This document shows positions 22,855 through 37,800 of a stretch of DNA of 64,000 bases, piece by piece. Origin of the DNA: Tubiluchus corallicola (taxonomy: Eukaryota > Priapulida > Priapulimorpha > Priapulimorphida > Tubiluchidae); NCBI GenBank assembly GCA_030141605.1, contig JAQGDQ010000014.1:1-64000 (forward strand). The letters are read 5' to 3'. Position numbers and translations under genes: made by a program. How positions within the stretch are numbered: the first letter of the stretch is position 1; the number at the start of each line of letters is the position of its first letter. The notes under the pieces were generated by a model. It was given only the letters and a program-made list of their open reading frames with translations. It made no database searches and was not told the DNA's origin.

Positions 22855-25800
22855 CTAAAAAATAAATCGTTGTTATGAAAAAGTAACTCTGCAATATCAA
22901 GAAAAAAGTCAGATTTCCTTGCCTGAAACATAAAATCCACTTCCAAAGGCAATTCTGTCGATTGCATATCATTTACACATAGCTAGTTCATACTAAGGAG
23001 CCATGTAGATCGCAAATTGTGCAATGTTATTTAAAATTACTTTCCTTTTTTACAATTTGACACACTGCAAGCTAGAGTGCAGCACTAAGTGGCACAGTCT
23101 GGTACCTTGTAGTAGTGAGACCGGAACCTGGTTAGACTGGAACCTGCCTCAATATCAAGGTTGGCTAGACCAGAACCTTCCTCAATATCAAGGCTGGTTA
23201 GACTGGAACCTGCCTTAATATCAAGGCTAGCGAGATCAGAACAGGTCTCAACAAATATCAAGGCTAGAGAGATCAGAACAGGTCTCAATAAATATCAAGG
23301 CTAGCAAGATCAGAACAGGTCTCAATAAATATCAAGGCTAGTGAGGCCAGAACCTGTCTCAATATCAAGGCTAAAGAGACCAGAACCTGCCTCAATATCA
23401 AGGCTAGAGAGACTGGAACCTGACTCAACATTAAAGCTATGCCTCTAAGATGAGCCACTGAACTTGCAAATACACCTTAACCACATTTGGATGTCAACAC
23501 TTACATAAATGTATCTACCCTTTGCAAGATAAATGATCTACCCAGAACAAGTATTGAACCTATTCACCCATTCATTTGTTGATGATGAGTCTCAAGAGCC
23601 TTTCTTAATTTTAACAGGTGTATCTAGAGTAACTACTACTTACATGTGAAGAATTCACCAAAGTCTTGTTCTAGCTTTTGTGCTCTCTCAAACATCTTTT
23701 TTGCCTGTTCTTCCGTCATACGTTTATTCATTTCCCTAACAAGATGAATAACAATTTTTTTAGCTTTATTCATTCAACTTTTATATTTTAATTGCATGGT
23801 ACTAGAATGATTGTCACATTAACAATTATCTCTGGATATTAGTCATGATCATTAACATGTTTTAGCTCTCAGAAAATACAAAAAATATACACATCAATAT
23901 ACGTGAAATTTATCATATCTGTGCTACCTTTTTATACAACAATTCACATAGCAACTAGTGTACGTAAAATCTAAATCGTAAAAAATTGTCAAAAATATCA
24001 AAAACTGACTAACTACATCTAAATGCATCCAATCAGCAGGCATTCAAATTACCAAGTGTAAAAACATGAGGTGATGCTGCACTTTAATTCAGAATTGCAG
24101 TAATACATTTCCACAGAGAACAGTATTTTGTTAAAAACCAATTTCAAAACTGATACAGCATCTAACTGGATAAAGGAAGAAGTACTGTACATACACAGCT
24201 GTATTATCAAGCTACTATAAAAAGCTGCCAAATGCCCATGTACCATAGAGACATGCAATTTTAAACCTAGATAAGTAAAACCAGTGGAGCAATGGGCAAG
24301 TCACACATGAGTACATATATCATGCAATAAAGCTTAAACCTGGCAAGCAACAAGGTTTGTTCAAATAATGAATAAGGTATAAACAATGTACAATAATCTA
24401 TTACAGCCAAGCAATTTTGGGGACATTCAAAAGAAGTGCTGGCAACTACATAAACTTTTCAATACATCTTTGAATAGCTTACCCGCCCCTTAGGAATGTT
24501 TCTTCCGATATTAAATGACTGCAGTGGCACAAATAAAATGATAGTTAGAGCCCCTTATTTTAATGTAATAACTTAAATATGTCCGCAAAAATGCATAACA
24601 TCAATAATTCAATATATTCAAAATGAAAATTGAATTTCAATTGCAATGTGAATACAAATAAATGTGTTGATTAGCAGAAGTTGGCATTTGCACCAGGTTC
24701 TAAGCTTAAAATAAAGTAAAAATTTAAAACACAGAAGCAATAAAATCCAAACACTAATACTCACTATATACAGTAACAAACAAGTGATCGTACTTACATA
24801 AGCGAGTCCACAGACTTGGGTTTGACAAAAGTAGCTATTGGATATAGTTGTGCCACTTGCAAACGTTTGATTGCATTACCACTAACATCTAATATACAGT
24901 GTTTACCCTGTAAAATTCAACAAATGACTAACATGAATTTCGCTCGCATGCGTGTTCGATAAATGCCATTTTATCAACGCAAATCTTTATTAGACGTGAT
25001 TAATTTTCTATCTTGCATAAATTCAGTATTTTCCCAGAGAAAACCATATTATACCAATCGTTTTGCCACGTGTAATGTTTGGAACATCTAATTTTGACCT
25101 GTCTATTGTACATCTACTTTTGCAGCACCTAATTGCATTGATCATCTACACTTTTCAATATGTATTTTGTGAAACACCTATTTTAAGTACTTTGATCACG
25201 GAAATTAAAATGTTCATTGCAATTTATATATGCGAAGATTGAGGTCATATTAATTACATCAGCAAAAGTAGGCTGGGATTGTAATGGTTTAGGTGGCCTC
25301 TTCTTTCCATGACCAATTACAATGTCATTAGATAACTGTTCTTAAAAATATTGTCGCTATTGGTTTTCGTGTATTGTCGTTAGTTTTTTCCACATTTTGC
25401 TCAATTTATTCCTGTATTGCAAATCCCTAAAATTTTGTTTGTTTCCTTCATGCATTGAATAGCAGTCATTTTAGGTATGGTGTTTCAAACACTGGTCAAC
25501 TCTTTACTGAGGTACCCACGACTAGAATGTTTTTACTCAGAAGGCCCAATTACCCCCTGATTTTTAAACTACTAGGCAACTTTTCGAAGTCCCATGTTTT
25601 TCTTACTGTAATCTATTATATTTTGACTATTTTTCACAACAGTAATATTTAGGTATCACACGTTAATGAAGCTAATACAGTGTGAGGAAATAGTGCAGCA
25701 AACTTTCCTTGACGTTACAAACCGAAGAAATAAGCATTATAATGATCAGTAAAATTATAATATTCTTCAGTTTTAGCAGTAATTGCACCACCTGCCATTT

Positions 25801-28800
25801 ATAAATGTAGGAACCTACTTACACTTTCAGCTACTTCTTTCACAGAAGCGACACTTGTGCCATACAAGTTATCATTGTATTGTCCTGCTTCTATAAACAA
25901 ATGATTTTGAATATCTTTCTCCATCTGCTCACGGGAACTCACAAAATGATAATCTCGACCGTCGACTTCGTAGTCTCTCTTTGGTCTCGTGGTATCTGTA
26001 AGCAAATGTACAGTGAATAATAAAAAACTGGAAAAATATTACTAACTAAACATGGCCAAAATAAGGAGGTCTCTTGGCAAATCTTCCACACATATCAGAC
26101 AAACAGCTTTCGGAGCACTCAACAAGTTCGACTTGTCAATTTATTTCTATCAAAAAGGTTGTGTTTTTATCGCCGTATGTTCGCCTGTTAGCAGCACTGT
26201 GCAATCAATTTCTGCAAAACTGTGGAGGGGGAGCTTAAAACGAGGACAAACCCATTTAATTCTGGTGTAGATTGGGCCTCACTTGGATAATGCACTCTAC
26301 TGAGTGCCATCCTAGTTTATCTAGTTGCTTTTATCGCGTTTATCTATTTATCAACCGGCCAAAAACCACTATTAAAATTATCAAACAAACAAAATATTGA
26401 AAAACGAACATACACTTTTAATGTTTACATATAGTTTACAGCATTCTTTGAAGCTGCTTCAGTGAGAAAGGGGAAACATTTCCTGTGCAAAAGACATGAT
26501 GGCAATCATTATTATGCATTTGTACTACGTACGTGGAACACAGCTGCCAAATTTTTCTGGAAATTCAGTAATAAGATCATCGTTTATCCTGTCTTTCAAC
26601 GGCCCAAGAATAACAACCGGTCGAGTGTATTTAAGCTCTTGTTGCACAACAGCTTCATAGGATAGCACAGGCTCTTCTACAAAATAATCACAAAATGTTA
26701 TAGTTATACAAAACAATGATGCTGTGCTTAACATATATTAATTCAGACACAAAATCTGCAGATGCTTGCTCTGAACAAAAGTCATGTCTTTGCTGGACTG
26801 GGTCCTGGCTATCATTTTTTTCAAGAATTTGTTTTCCCCATCACCAATCAAATGTTAATTGTAAATACCAATTTTGAAAATTTAGGCAAACTAAAATGTT
26901 CAATTAAATGCATCCAAAAATAATGTGAAATTAGTAAATCAAATGAACTAAATCTGCTTTCCAAGAAATTCTTTAGGGAACCTGTTTTACAACACATAGG
27001 CCCTTTGCCCTATTTCACTACTTTTTTGTTAAATGTAGACATGGTGCTAAAAACAAAGTTTATATTAATTTAAAGTTCTAACTGGTACTACACTTTATGA
27101 AAACATTATTATTGAAGCACAGTCATAAAATATTTTTCAAATACACTCATATCTTAGTTTGTCAGACAAAAGCGGGGAGATGTTTGGTCCAAATTTGCCA
27201 TGCATAAAACTCACGGTAATGTAGAATCAAACACCTAATTGTCTCAAAAACATTTAGTACGAGCCGCTCCTGACATACAAGCTACACACACACACACACA
27301 CGTGTCGCGTTACACACTGCTGGGTTTCACTGATGTAAACGAAGTGACGGCCCGTCAACTAGCGGTCAGCTCGCGAAACAATGAACGGCGTCTGTAATAT
27401 GCAGGACTTTTAACGGTCCAGATTTTGTCCGATTTTCCCGATATCCATAAAAACGAGGTCCAGTAAACCGAGATATGAGTGTACCAACATTGCAAAACAA
27501 CAGAAAATTAGGCAAACACGTTGATCTGCAACAAATAACAATTTCATGCATAATGCAACACATTAAAAAATGAGAATGTAACTCTAGTGTCTAGACAATG
27601 CAAATTTAGTGATACTGTACAAGTTAGTGACTTAATTATTATATATTTAACATACAAACTAATTAAGCGGGGCTATTATTGTTTGCTGCACTACTGGAGA
27701 TTGATTGCTGTTATCTATTTTCATCCGTCTACACCACGACGAAACGTAATTCCAAAATTAATTAAAATTAGCACACGTAATTTTCTAAATTCATTTATAT
27801 CTAATTAGCATGCAAAATTTTCTAGATTGCATGCCATTACTCACGTATGCTCGCTGCCGATAATTCGCTATCGCTCATTGTCGAATATCCTGCCACTGAA
27901 CAACCCAATAAAACTAAACTTAAGTGCGGGCATAAGTGTTTGCATCGAGAAAATTGAATAAATATGTAACAGATTCTTTCAGATCAGAATAGAATATAAT
28001 AAATAAATGCAACCAAGGTAATAATTAAAAGACTGAAGAATAAATATTGCCAGTCAATACAAACACAAATGAAACAGAACCACAGCAAATAAAATAAATA
28101 CGTATTTTTTTCATCCAAGTGTAAAATAAGGTGAAAAATACTAACCTCTTGTAGGCGATTGCTCATCCCCCACTGTAAAAATGAAAAAAAAAATTAAATC
28201 AATAAGTAACATAATACTGCACAATAAACATACAACACATAACTAACCTGCTCCAAAAAATAACAGTGTCAACTAGTATTACATATTTATTAAAAAATTG
28301 AACAAAAATTGTTCTTTTCACTAGGTCTAATGAAGAAGTATAATACACTTTTACACAAAATTTACTTCCACAAAAGATCAATGTTTTCTTCACTTTACTA
28401 AATTTTGATAAAATCACTACATGTGAATATATCAGCAAACACACATGTTATTACTAACCAACATAATTTCTTGCAAAGTGCACGGGAGGGGTTGTTAAGA
28501 CTTTAGTATCAATAACTAATTTGATTACTTCATCAATTTACAGTTTTTATTGTAATATGCTCTATAATGCACACAAGTAAATGTTACAATAGACAATCTC
28601 TAAGCTTTCTTAAAAGCATGTATACATACTAATACAGGCTCAGTTATTTGGAAATGAAATGCGAAGTACACAAATACCAATGTGGGCTTTAAAGCACGCA
28701 GCAGCAACTATTGATATGTAAACGTAATAAAAATGCAAAGCCCAAACTCAAATAAACCACATAACGGCCATTTTTTTATAAAACTGAATATAGCTTTTTG

Positions 28801-31800
28801 TAGCATACAAGTCATCTTTTAGTAAATTATAAATAGCAGCTAAAACTTAGTGCGTTATTGCTTTTGACATGCTTCGTGTGTCTTATGTGAAGTTTAAATG
28901 CAAATGATTTAGCTATTTCGTAACAAAATCATGCCGCATATAAAAGTTATGCACATCAATGCAGCAGCTAGCTGTGCAATTCTCAAAAATGTCAGTCACA
29001 CATAGCCAAGCCATTCATTTGATGAATGGAATGCTATCGTGCATTCGACTTACTCTCGACGTCGCTAATTTCATCGCTGCTTAAGTCCTTACTCTTCATC
29101 ATAAATGGAAATTTTCGACTAAGGCTAAAATGCTTTTTGCGCTTGTCGCTGGCTGTGGCCACCTTAAGGAAACAAACAGGACAAACATTAATCGTTGAGG
29201 AATAACAACAGAACAATACACGAAAAAATTACATTCGCTAGTTTCATCTTCAGAATCCTTTCCTTTCTTCGCAAAAGAAAACTTGTGCCCGAATTTCTTT
29301 TTTCGTTTCTCCAAGGTGCCCTGTAAGAGACGATTAAAGAGTTTGCAAAGTTAAAAATATTATGATTCTTAATGAAATAACGTTCGACAACATCTACAGA
29401 GTTGTTACGCAGATCCTTATACAACGTTTCCCTCCAAAGCTATTGATCAGTCTATTTAACGTTCGTCACATAATCAAGAGAACAGAATAAGGAAGCAAAC
29501 CTTTGAATCGGAATTAACTGGGCCCTTGCCGCCTTGGAACTTAACTTGTTTCAAACGAGCTCGTTCTTTCCTTTCAACCCTGCAAATCAATCAGTTTAAT
29601 TATATAAATGCAGGCATTATGTGTTCATCACTTATAGGCACACTGTGCCACAAAGCACTTAATTGTTTGAAATTAAAGTTGAACAGAGTCGCAAAAAGAA
29701 TGCAATAAGAATCGTTTTTCACCCATGACTTGAACCTGCACACGTTTTCTTATGAGGCAGGTATTCGTATCAACTGAGCCAACAAAGATTTGCTACAAAG
29801 CAACCACGAATTCTACTTTTCTTTGGGACAAAGATCCTTATCAAAACGTTTCTAATCATGTCTAAGCATTGGAAATGAGTGCAATACTCCAGTATCTCTT
29901 GGTTGCACCTGGTTTTAAGGCAGTATGTACTTCTAAAATTGTCTTGATTTTACATTTGTTTTTATCAATTTTAGTACTTGTTCAAGCTAAATTTTTGTAT
30001 ATACCTTGAATTAAAGTTGTGTGCTATTGATTCTCAAAATTTTTGTGGAAGAAATGACTGGTTGGGAGTTTCATGTCATTTCTGTGATCCTGTGGATCTT
30101 CGTACCACTGGGTGCAGGTAAGCCATTACAGTCGGCTTCTGGAACTGTAAATTATCACATTGGGACACAGCTATCCCAGGGCGTCTTGTCAGGTTGTTTT
30201 TAGCAGCTAATTTTATCTAGCCGTTTATGCAGACAGTTAAATATGTTTAATTACATGAGACAACACCTGCTTGCTATTGGAAACAATTTCTTTCTAAATT
30301 TTAACTTATGTATACAATAAGATACGTTTCAGAAACTGAAGTGCTCATTGGGGAAAAATGCTGAAAGAAGGAAAAGTAGCCAGCTTAAAACTTTTTCTGC
30401 CTCAACTGAGCAAAACATCTCAGTTAGAATTACAACTGAAAGATTACCATCTTTTTGGCATAATACAGGTCGTACTAGGACAATAATGCATATGCCTTGT
30501 CATAACCTTGACCTGAAAGGTCAATTTTCTTCTTCACCTAGAAGATTGTCATTTGCTACAGTAAACTTACGATCGATTCGTAATAAAATACCAGACTTTA
30601 GTGAGCATATTGTGAACAGCAACACAGATATTTATACAGTTATGGAAACCTGGCTCACAGACCAAGACTCTCCTATAGGGCATCATTAAATATATCAAGT
30701 TATGCTTTCTATGATTGCCAAGGGCAAACAGACAAGGTGGGTGGCAAAACTGGCTTACTACTGAAACTCATAAAACTTTTGAATATTCAGAATGGAAAAT
30801 CTGTTATGATAAATTCAGATGAAGACAGCATAATATACCAAATACCATACAGTGGGAATCATCCTATCACTACTAGCACTTTTCTACACGGATTTCCTGC
30901 TTTGCTGGAACAATTAGTACTTAGTAATGAAAAATCGCTTTTGGCTAGAGATTTTACTAGTCATACAGATGCCAGTTTGGTAGTCAATACAGCTAAATTT
31001 GCGGAATTATTGAAATCGTTTTCTCTATTACAATATGTACATGAGCCAACTTATGAATCTGGTCATGTTCTTGATTTAATAATTACTAGAGACAGGCAGG
31101 ATGATTTACAGATCCCGGACTTAAGAACAGAAAACTTTATTTCTGACCACTGTTTTGTCCATTGTCAACTGTCAAATCCAACTATACATTTGGACATCAA
31201 AGAAATAGCATTCAGAAGGATTAATGCACTCAGTTTGGTTTTGCTCTTAAGGAAAGCGAAATTTCCGGCTCTGATCTAGGTCAGATCTTAAATGACGCTG
31301 CTTATCACTGCAACGATGCAGTTTAATCGATGACAGAATCTCGTAAACCTTGTTTAAATCTGTCATGGTGATACTAGACATTTTTGTGAAGCGTCTTTGA
31401 ATATTATCAGTTGTGCTGACTATAGATTTAGACGATACACAAAACGAGTATTATTATTAATATTATTATTTCAACACGAGTTTGAGTCAAGTCACTATGG
31501 CCAAGGTCATTGTCCCAGTCAAGTTTCACATCAAAAAGACTCCAAAATTTAACTAATCCTCAAACTGGAGCTTCATTATTAACAACTGTTTTTGTTGAAA
31601 AATTTTGAGGTCACTGCAAGGCTACTATTGCCACTAGCTCTATAAATGTATATTAAAATGTACATAAGAGACATTTGGATGCACCAACATTACAGTGTTA
31701 AATACGTAACATGATACCAGTAATGAACAAGGAGAGTGTGACAAAGGTAAACCCTTGGAAAGCTGCAAAATGCTTTTATTATGGATACTTGTTTTTGTCT

Positions 31801-34800
31801 TTGAATGTCTTGGAACTGAACCCATGATAACTTCCCAAAGCAGAAAATGAACTACTAATTTAGCAAACATACCAGTGTTAAGTTAATGCACAAATCAAAA
31901 TGCTATTGTTGTACTGAATTTGTTTGCAAGAAGCAGTACTGTCTCAGTTTTAGATATACATCACCTGAAACTATTTCGACGGATGCAGCGAACGTACCTT
32001 CGTTTACTGGGTATAATGCCAATTCCTTCCTCTTCTCCATCTAATAAAACTTTCCGTGCTTGCCACCACTCATCGTCACTTGCATTGGTAACGTGAAGTA
32101 TGTCTCCATACCTAAACGGCAGCCCTCGCATTGGAAGCCCACTATCCTTTGAGGGATCATATTCAAATAATGCCCTGAATACGAGTGTTTGTTTCTGTTA
32201 GTTTAAAAACTCCATCCGGTTGATCACAAAATCAAAAACAATTGTCTAACCAAACAAAAAATTGATTGGTTACACAGAAAAGGTGTGACACCAAAAATCA
32301 CATGACAAAATATCACGAAATTAACTGCTTTTAGTAACAAAAAACTAAATACGTTCTTCTAATAAAAGTTAAATTATGCCAAAAATGCCCGAATATTTCC
32401 TTACATAATATACATAAACTAAGGAAAAATCCCCTGAGAAAATATATGCAGTGAGAAGCAAAACAAGCTATTATATGGCACAATACAAATAACAAATTTT
32501 ATGTGAAGAAATAAACTGAAATCACAATAAAACATAAAAGTAACAGACATCACTGTCGTACCTAACATATAGCGTTCGTTTCTGCGAAGTTCGCAGACTT
32601 CCTGTACTAGTGTTTAATATCATTTGGTCACGCAGATTGTGAATTTTTGCCTCGAATCGATTGTAATCTTCTGGACGATACTGGGCAATGATAGTCACCT
32701 GATGACCGGCATTCTTTAAGGCTTGTGCAGCCTGCTCATGAGTAGCATTGGTCAAGTCAATGCCATTTACCTAGAAAAGAAAGTTGTAAACACTACACAG
32801 CAGCTGCTTAATATTACTGAAACACTGAAATATTAAACGAAAACAGTGACATGCATCAACTTTGTCAATTGCCTGTCTTACCAGTTTTGATATTTTATCA
32901 CCACATATGCTTGTAATATTTGTAGACTATATGGACTTTACTTTCCTTTTAAATATTTGTGAGTCATTTATATTCCGAAACAGTACCTGAATAGAATTAC
33001 TGTAATGCAAGTCCAAACAAAAACTAATTATGGGAGCGACACTGAAGGCATATATAGTAGAATATATAGTGCATTTAATGTGACTGCATGCGGCCGAGAA
33101 GAACCTGTTTCACCAGTGGAAACAAATAGAAAATGCTTAGCTATACAAAGTTAATTAATTATAAACTTACTGAAAGTATTTGATCTCCTCGCCTTAGTTC
33201 GCCAGAGAGATCAGCTGGCCCTCCAGCTAAGATAAAAGATATGAAAATTCCCTCACAATCCTCTCCACCCACAATGTTAAAACCAAGACCAGTGCTGCCA
33301 CGCTGTAGTACCACCCTCCTCGGCTCCCTGGAAAGAAAAATACACTTGATCAATGTGTACGGTAAATGCGCTCTAATCTTACACTAAAATGTGAGTACAG
33401 TTTAATGGCTGCCTAAGTCACCCTGAAAACTAAAGTAAGTTTTAAAATCCATTCAAAGCCCATTCTACCGATTTGTTCAAAACGAAAATGTATTTCCAGA
33501 AAGTTTTCCATCAAAATCATCCGATAATAAAAGTTTATAAAAATACCATGAACCAGTAATATTTACACATAAATAATGGAGTCTAAAACAGCAGTTAGGT
33601 CACACCGAGTAAAACAAGTTTGCTGCACAATTTTTTCAAAAGTATCGCATGTGACCACGTGACAAGAGTCAAATTTCCTCCTGGCTGCTTTGCTGCAAGA
33701 TGATATCATTTCTCTTCCAGAATTGCTTTCTCCGATCTGTGGCAAGCACCACATGAACTCCATTTCCCGCGCACAGATCATGGAACATGCACACTTCATC
33801 CACAATGTTCAGCAAAGATCTACTCTGTGGAAGCCTGGAATGATCCTAGATTTCACTAACGCATGCTTCCTAAGCACTTGCGGTGCTAATTAACTCAATA
33901 ATCGTCAATATTCTATTATTCCACTTCAGTTTACATCCAAATCGTTGTTCACAAGACCAGTTAAATGGCTTCAGCTAAGGCAGAGTGATCTAATGAACTG
34001 CCTCCAGAGGACCAAGAAAAAGCTTTACCAGAATCATAATCAACTGAAAGTCGCTCAAATTCAATAGAGAACTGGTTAATAATGCATGATGGCAAGGAAA
34101 AGTAATTGTGTTAGCAAAGGTATAGTTTGACAGTGATGTATTCTCAAAGGACCAGGTCAATTTCCAGCAACAGATGCATTCGGGTCAATGGTTTATTTAT
34201 CAACTCGGGTCATTTCTTGCAAAAATAAGAACAGTGTAATTATAAATGACACAATTAAAGCAGCGATAATCATAAAAAAATATGAGAGTGGAATTGCTTA
34301 ATGTTAAATCAAAATTAGATCACACAGATAATGCATTTCTATGTGTGCAAAATTAACCAGAAACTAAACATCAACATGAAAAAGTAATGCTGAAACAAAA
34401 TGTTGCCGCCATATCGAAATATAAATTGAAAGCCTTTGCCTGGGAGTAGGAATTTATTATCAATACTTAGTGCCATGAAATCAAGGTTGATGTTTGATCG
34501 ACAATCAAAACATGTCACAACTGCAGTTTATAACCTTCGGATTATGAGAGCAACACCAAAACTTCAACATTGCACAACACAAAAACCCGAAATAATTGGT
34601 TCAGATCGAGTTTCAAAGTCTGTTACCAATAATAAAAATATGCTACACCTTTGTGATCAGATAAATACAAGGTATTTATGTAAAGAGTAATTTCTGTTAA
34701 ATAGCCACCAATCATAAGTTAATGACCTGTTCCAATTAAACTCATATGTTAATAATAATCTATCCATGCTGAAGATACATATTACGTATAGTAAAGACTT

Positions 34801-37800
34801 CTGTCCTAATTGAATTCTTCGAAAAATACTTTCATTCTCTTTTTTCCAGCATTTCCTCTCACGACGGTTTGTTGGAACCCCCAAAACTGAACAAGCAAAG
34901 GTTTAACTGAACTTCATTTCGAACAATATAATTTAAAATACATTTCTTTCCCACACAGAAGTAATAACATTGTGAGGAAGACCTTGCCTAGATGAGAACT
35001 GGGAAATGATACTGAACATGAAAATGAGGGGAAAAAATGAGCAATTAACACTCTATCTGTGACAGGATTCACTTTTCCGTGAACCAACATTTAACCAATG
35101 ACTAAAGTCCTGATTTCCTTAACTTTGTGACATTATTCTCAGCTCTCAAACAAATAAATTATTAAAAATTGCCAGATGGACATATACAAGACTTACTATG
35201 AATGGCATAGTATAATAATTGTCCAGTAAACATGTACAGTGCGAATTATCCAACTTGGACATCAGAGGATTCTGAAATTAACTTCTTAAGTTCCTATCCG
35301 ATTAATCGCGTTTTTTATACAGGTGAGAAAACTGCAAGCCAGAATAAAGGATTGAGTAGGTGGGTCTACTGCTCGATCAAAAGTTGGTGGTGTGAGTGAA
35401 GTTAGACTCATTATCGAATACATCCTTCTAAAAATGAGTTACTGAAACAGCAGAGGCATTTAGCTATGTTCGCCCTTCCCGTACAAGGTAAACCAAACCG
35501 CAAAGATTTTGCAGAAGATATTTCCCAGACTAAGTATCGAACCTGTAGCGGCCATGCTACTCATACAAACATGTACATCTATACACGTAACCATGAAACC
35601 TACATACGAGTGAATCAGAACCAGGAATGGAGTGATAAAAAAACTACGGCTGTATTTTGAAGCAACATTTCATGTACGTTACCTAGCGCTAGTATTCCTC
35701 ATTCTCGCTTGCACTTTTGCAACAGGGCAACCAGGGTGATGGAGTTGCATTAGTCGTTTCTCCTTCATGGCTTCCTGGCAATTTTCGCTCGTGTTATCTC
35801 TCGTCGTTCAGCTTACAAAAAGAGATTACCTACGAATGCGCTTTTGCTAAAATTGCCATTTCAAGCAAGACGAACGAATGTCAGCAGGACAAACAATAAA
35901 TTTGCAACGGATTACTTTGATCTGCGCTCAGTAAATACAGATCGCAATCAGCCAGTGAAATATCAAGAGAGCTGTAAGATGTTTTAGCGTAGCATCGTTG
36001 CGGTCGTAAATTTCTGCAAGCTTAAGAAAAGTGGGAAAACTGCACGTATTACCAAAAAAATCGACTGCACAACATTTACTTTACGAACACAAAAATTTCT
36101 TTACATCATACAACCTTATGATTTATTATTTCGTACGCGAAATTAGCAACTTTACAGTAAATTTAAAACAGCAACTGAACAGAATTTTCCATTTTAACAA
36201 CTTGCATACTGCACGCGAAATGTGTAAGTGTAAACTAAACTCTGTGCCACATGGGTAAATTCAAAATTAGAACAAAAAACTAATGATTCGCTAAAAATCT
36301 TATTTCTGAGCGCTTCCACTTGAACTAGCGCCTCTGGGCCAAACGCCGTAATGTTATGAACACCAAACTGGAGCAAACAGTGCAAACACAACTGGAAAGC
36401 ATACATCACAAACAGCAGGGCCAACACATAAATTGCAAGAACAATTTTCACTTTAAACGGGAGTCATATCCCTGGTAGCCTGGTCAGCCAATGTTCACCT
36501 AATCTCATTATACGTATTGTTAGTTGGTGTTCATTATTTGAAGAAAATTCTTTTGCAAATACCAACAACAAAATTGCAGCTAGTTCGGATAAATACGCTA
36601 TGTCATAACAACCAATTACTGTGCAATTGTTTGTGAATGCAGACACTTTTACTGAGACAACTGACACAGTAATCACTGGAAAATAAAAATGCTAAGAAGA
36701 ATTAGCATACAATCTGTTTAGACTTTTTGGGTTAAGAGCCTTTACATAACTATTGTATAACGTTAATTAAAATGCATGTTTGCGTTTCAAATTCATTTCT
36801 TTTGAAGCACCTTTTTAGTACTTGCCGACAAAAGCAAACAACAGTTTCCAAGCCTAATGACCCGTAATTATGCCCTCTATTAGCAAAACAATTTTGTTGC
36901 TTCACAGATAATGACGACAATTCATAGCCCATTAAAATGTTGAAATCATCAATCATTCATATTATAGTGTTATTTTGCATAACTTGCAAAGCCAGTGTTA
37001 CAAACAATACCAAACTGATTACATGCATTAAAATAAATTAATAATAAGGAAGGAGTAATCTATTTAGCACGCTTCATTTACCTACAGTAAAATTCCTATG
37101 CAAACTAATTTTCAGCCTTAAAAATCAAAAATATTAATGTTTTCTCATTTTTGGTAAAACATTTTAGAGAGAAAATGCTTGTCTATTTTTCATAATTTTT
37201 TTTTATGATTTTATACTCATTGTACCTTAAAATAGTAACGTTAGCAATTTATCAATCTGAATTTCATTTTACTGCGAGGAATTTTAACCTTTAGTACTAA
37301 TTACCATTCGTGTCTTACTGCCCTAAGTACCAATTATTAAGTGCTTATAATTCATATATCACTAGCACCAATTCTATTAAGATTTATGTTTGCAACTTTT
37401 TTCTCATAAATAATTCTCAAACGTTTTGCATGTTGAGATAAAATAACCAGCTATTTTGTCAACGGCATTACATTAAGTCATCAATTAATAATGCAGAACA
37501 ACTACTGTGCCTTGGAAAAACCCAATGAGGCCTTAAAGCGCCTAATTGAAGGTAACGATTAGTGACATTTAGCGAGCCTGACTAAATTGCTAACGCCAAC
37601 TCGAATTTAATAAAAGCCCTACGGATAATTGAGTTTTCTACAAGTGATTTAAGAGCTTGTGGGTAGAGCTTGCGTAAGAAAAAGGGGAGCAGGTGATAAT
37701 ATTAATAACACTAAAGTGTAAGAACGATGTTTACAGGCAGCTGAAAACTTTGCTTCTAATGCATATCAACTAATGTTGGGGACATTTAAGGGCTACAAGA

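Noticed and set aside
23024-23288. Repeat peptides over the minisatellite
   Set aside because: Produced by the 33-bp unit being a multiple of three; the frame breaks when the 37-bp units begin, and it is intronic.
36194-36676. Two minus-strand frames with hydrophobic N-termini (signal-peptide-like)
   Set aside because: AT-rich chance frames inside the DLG intron with no conserved motif or splice structure.
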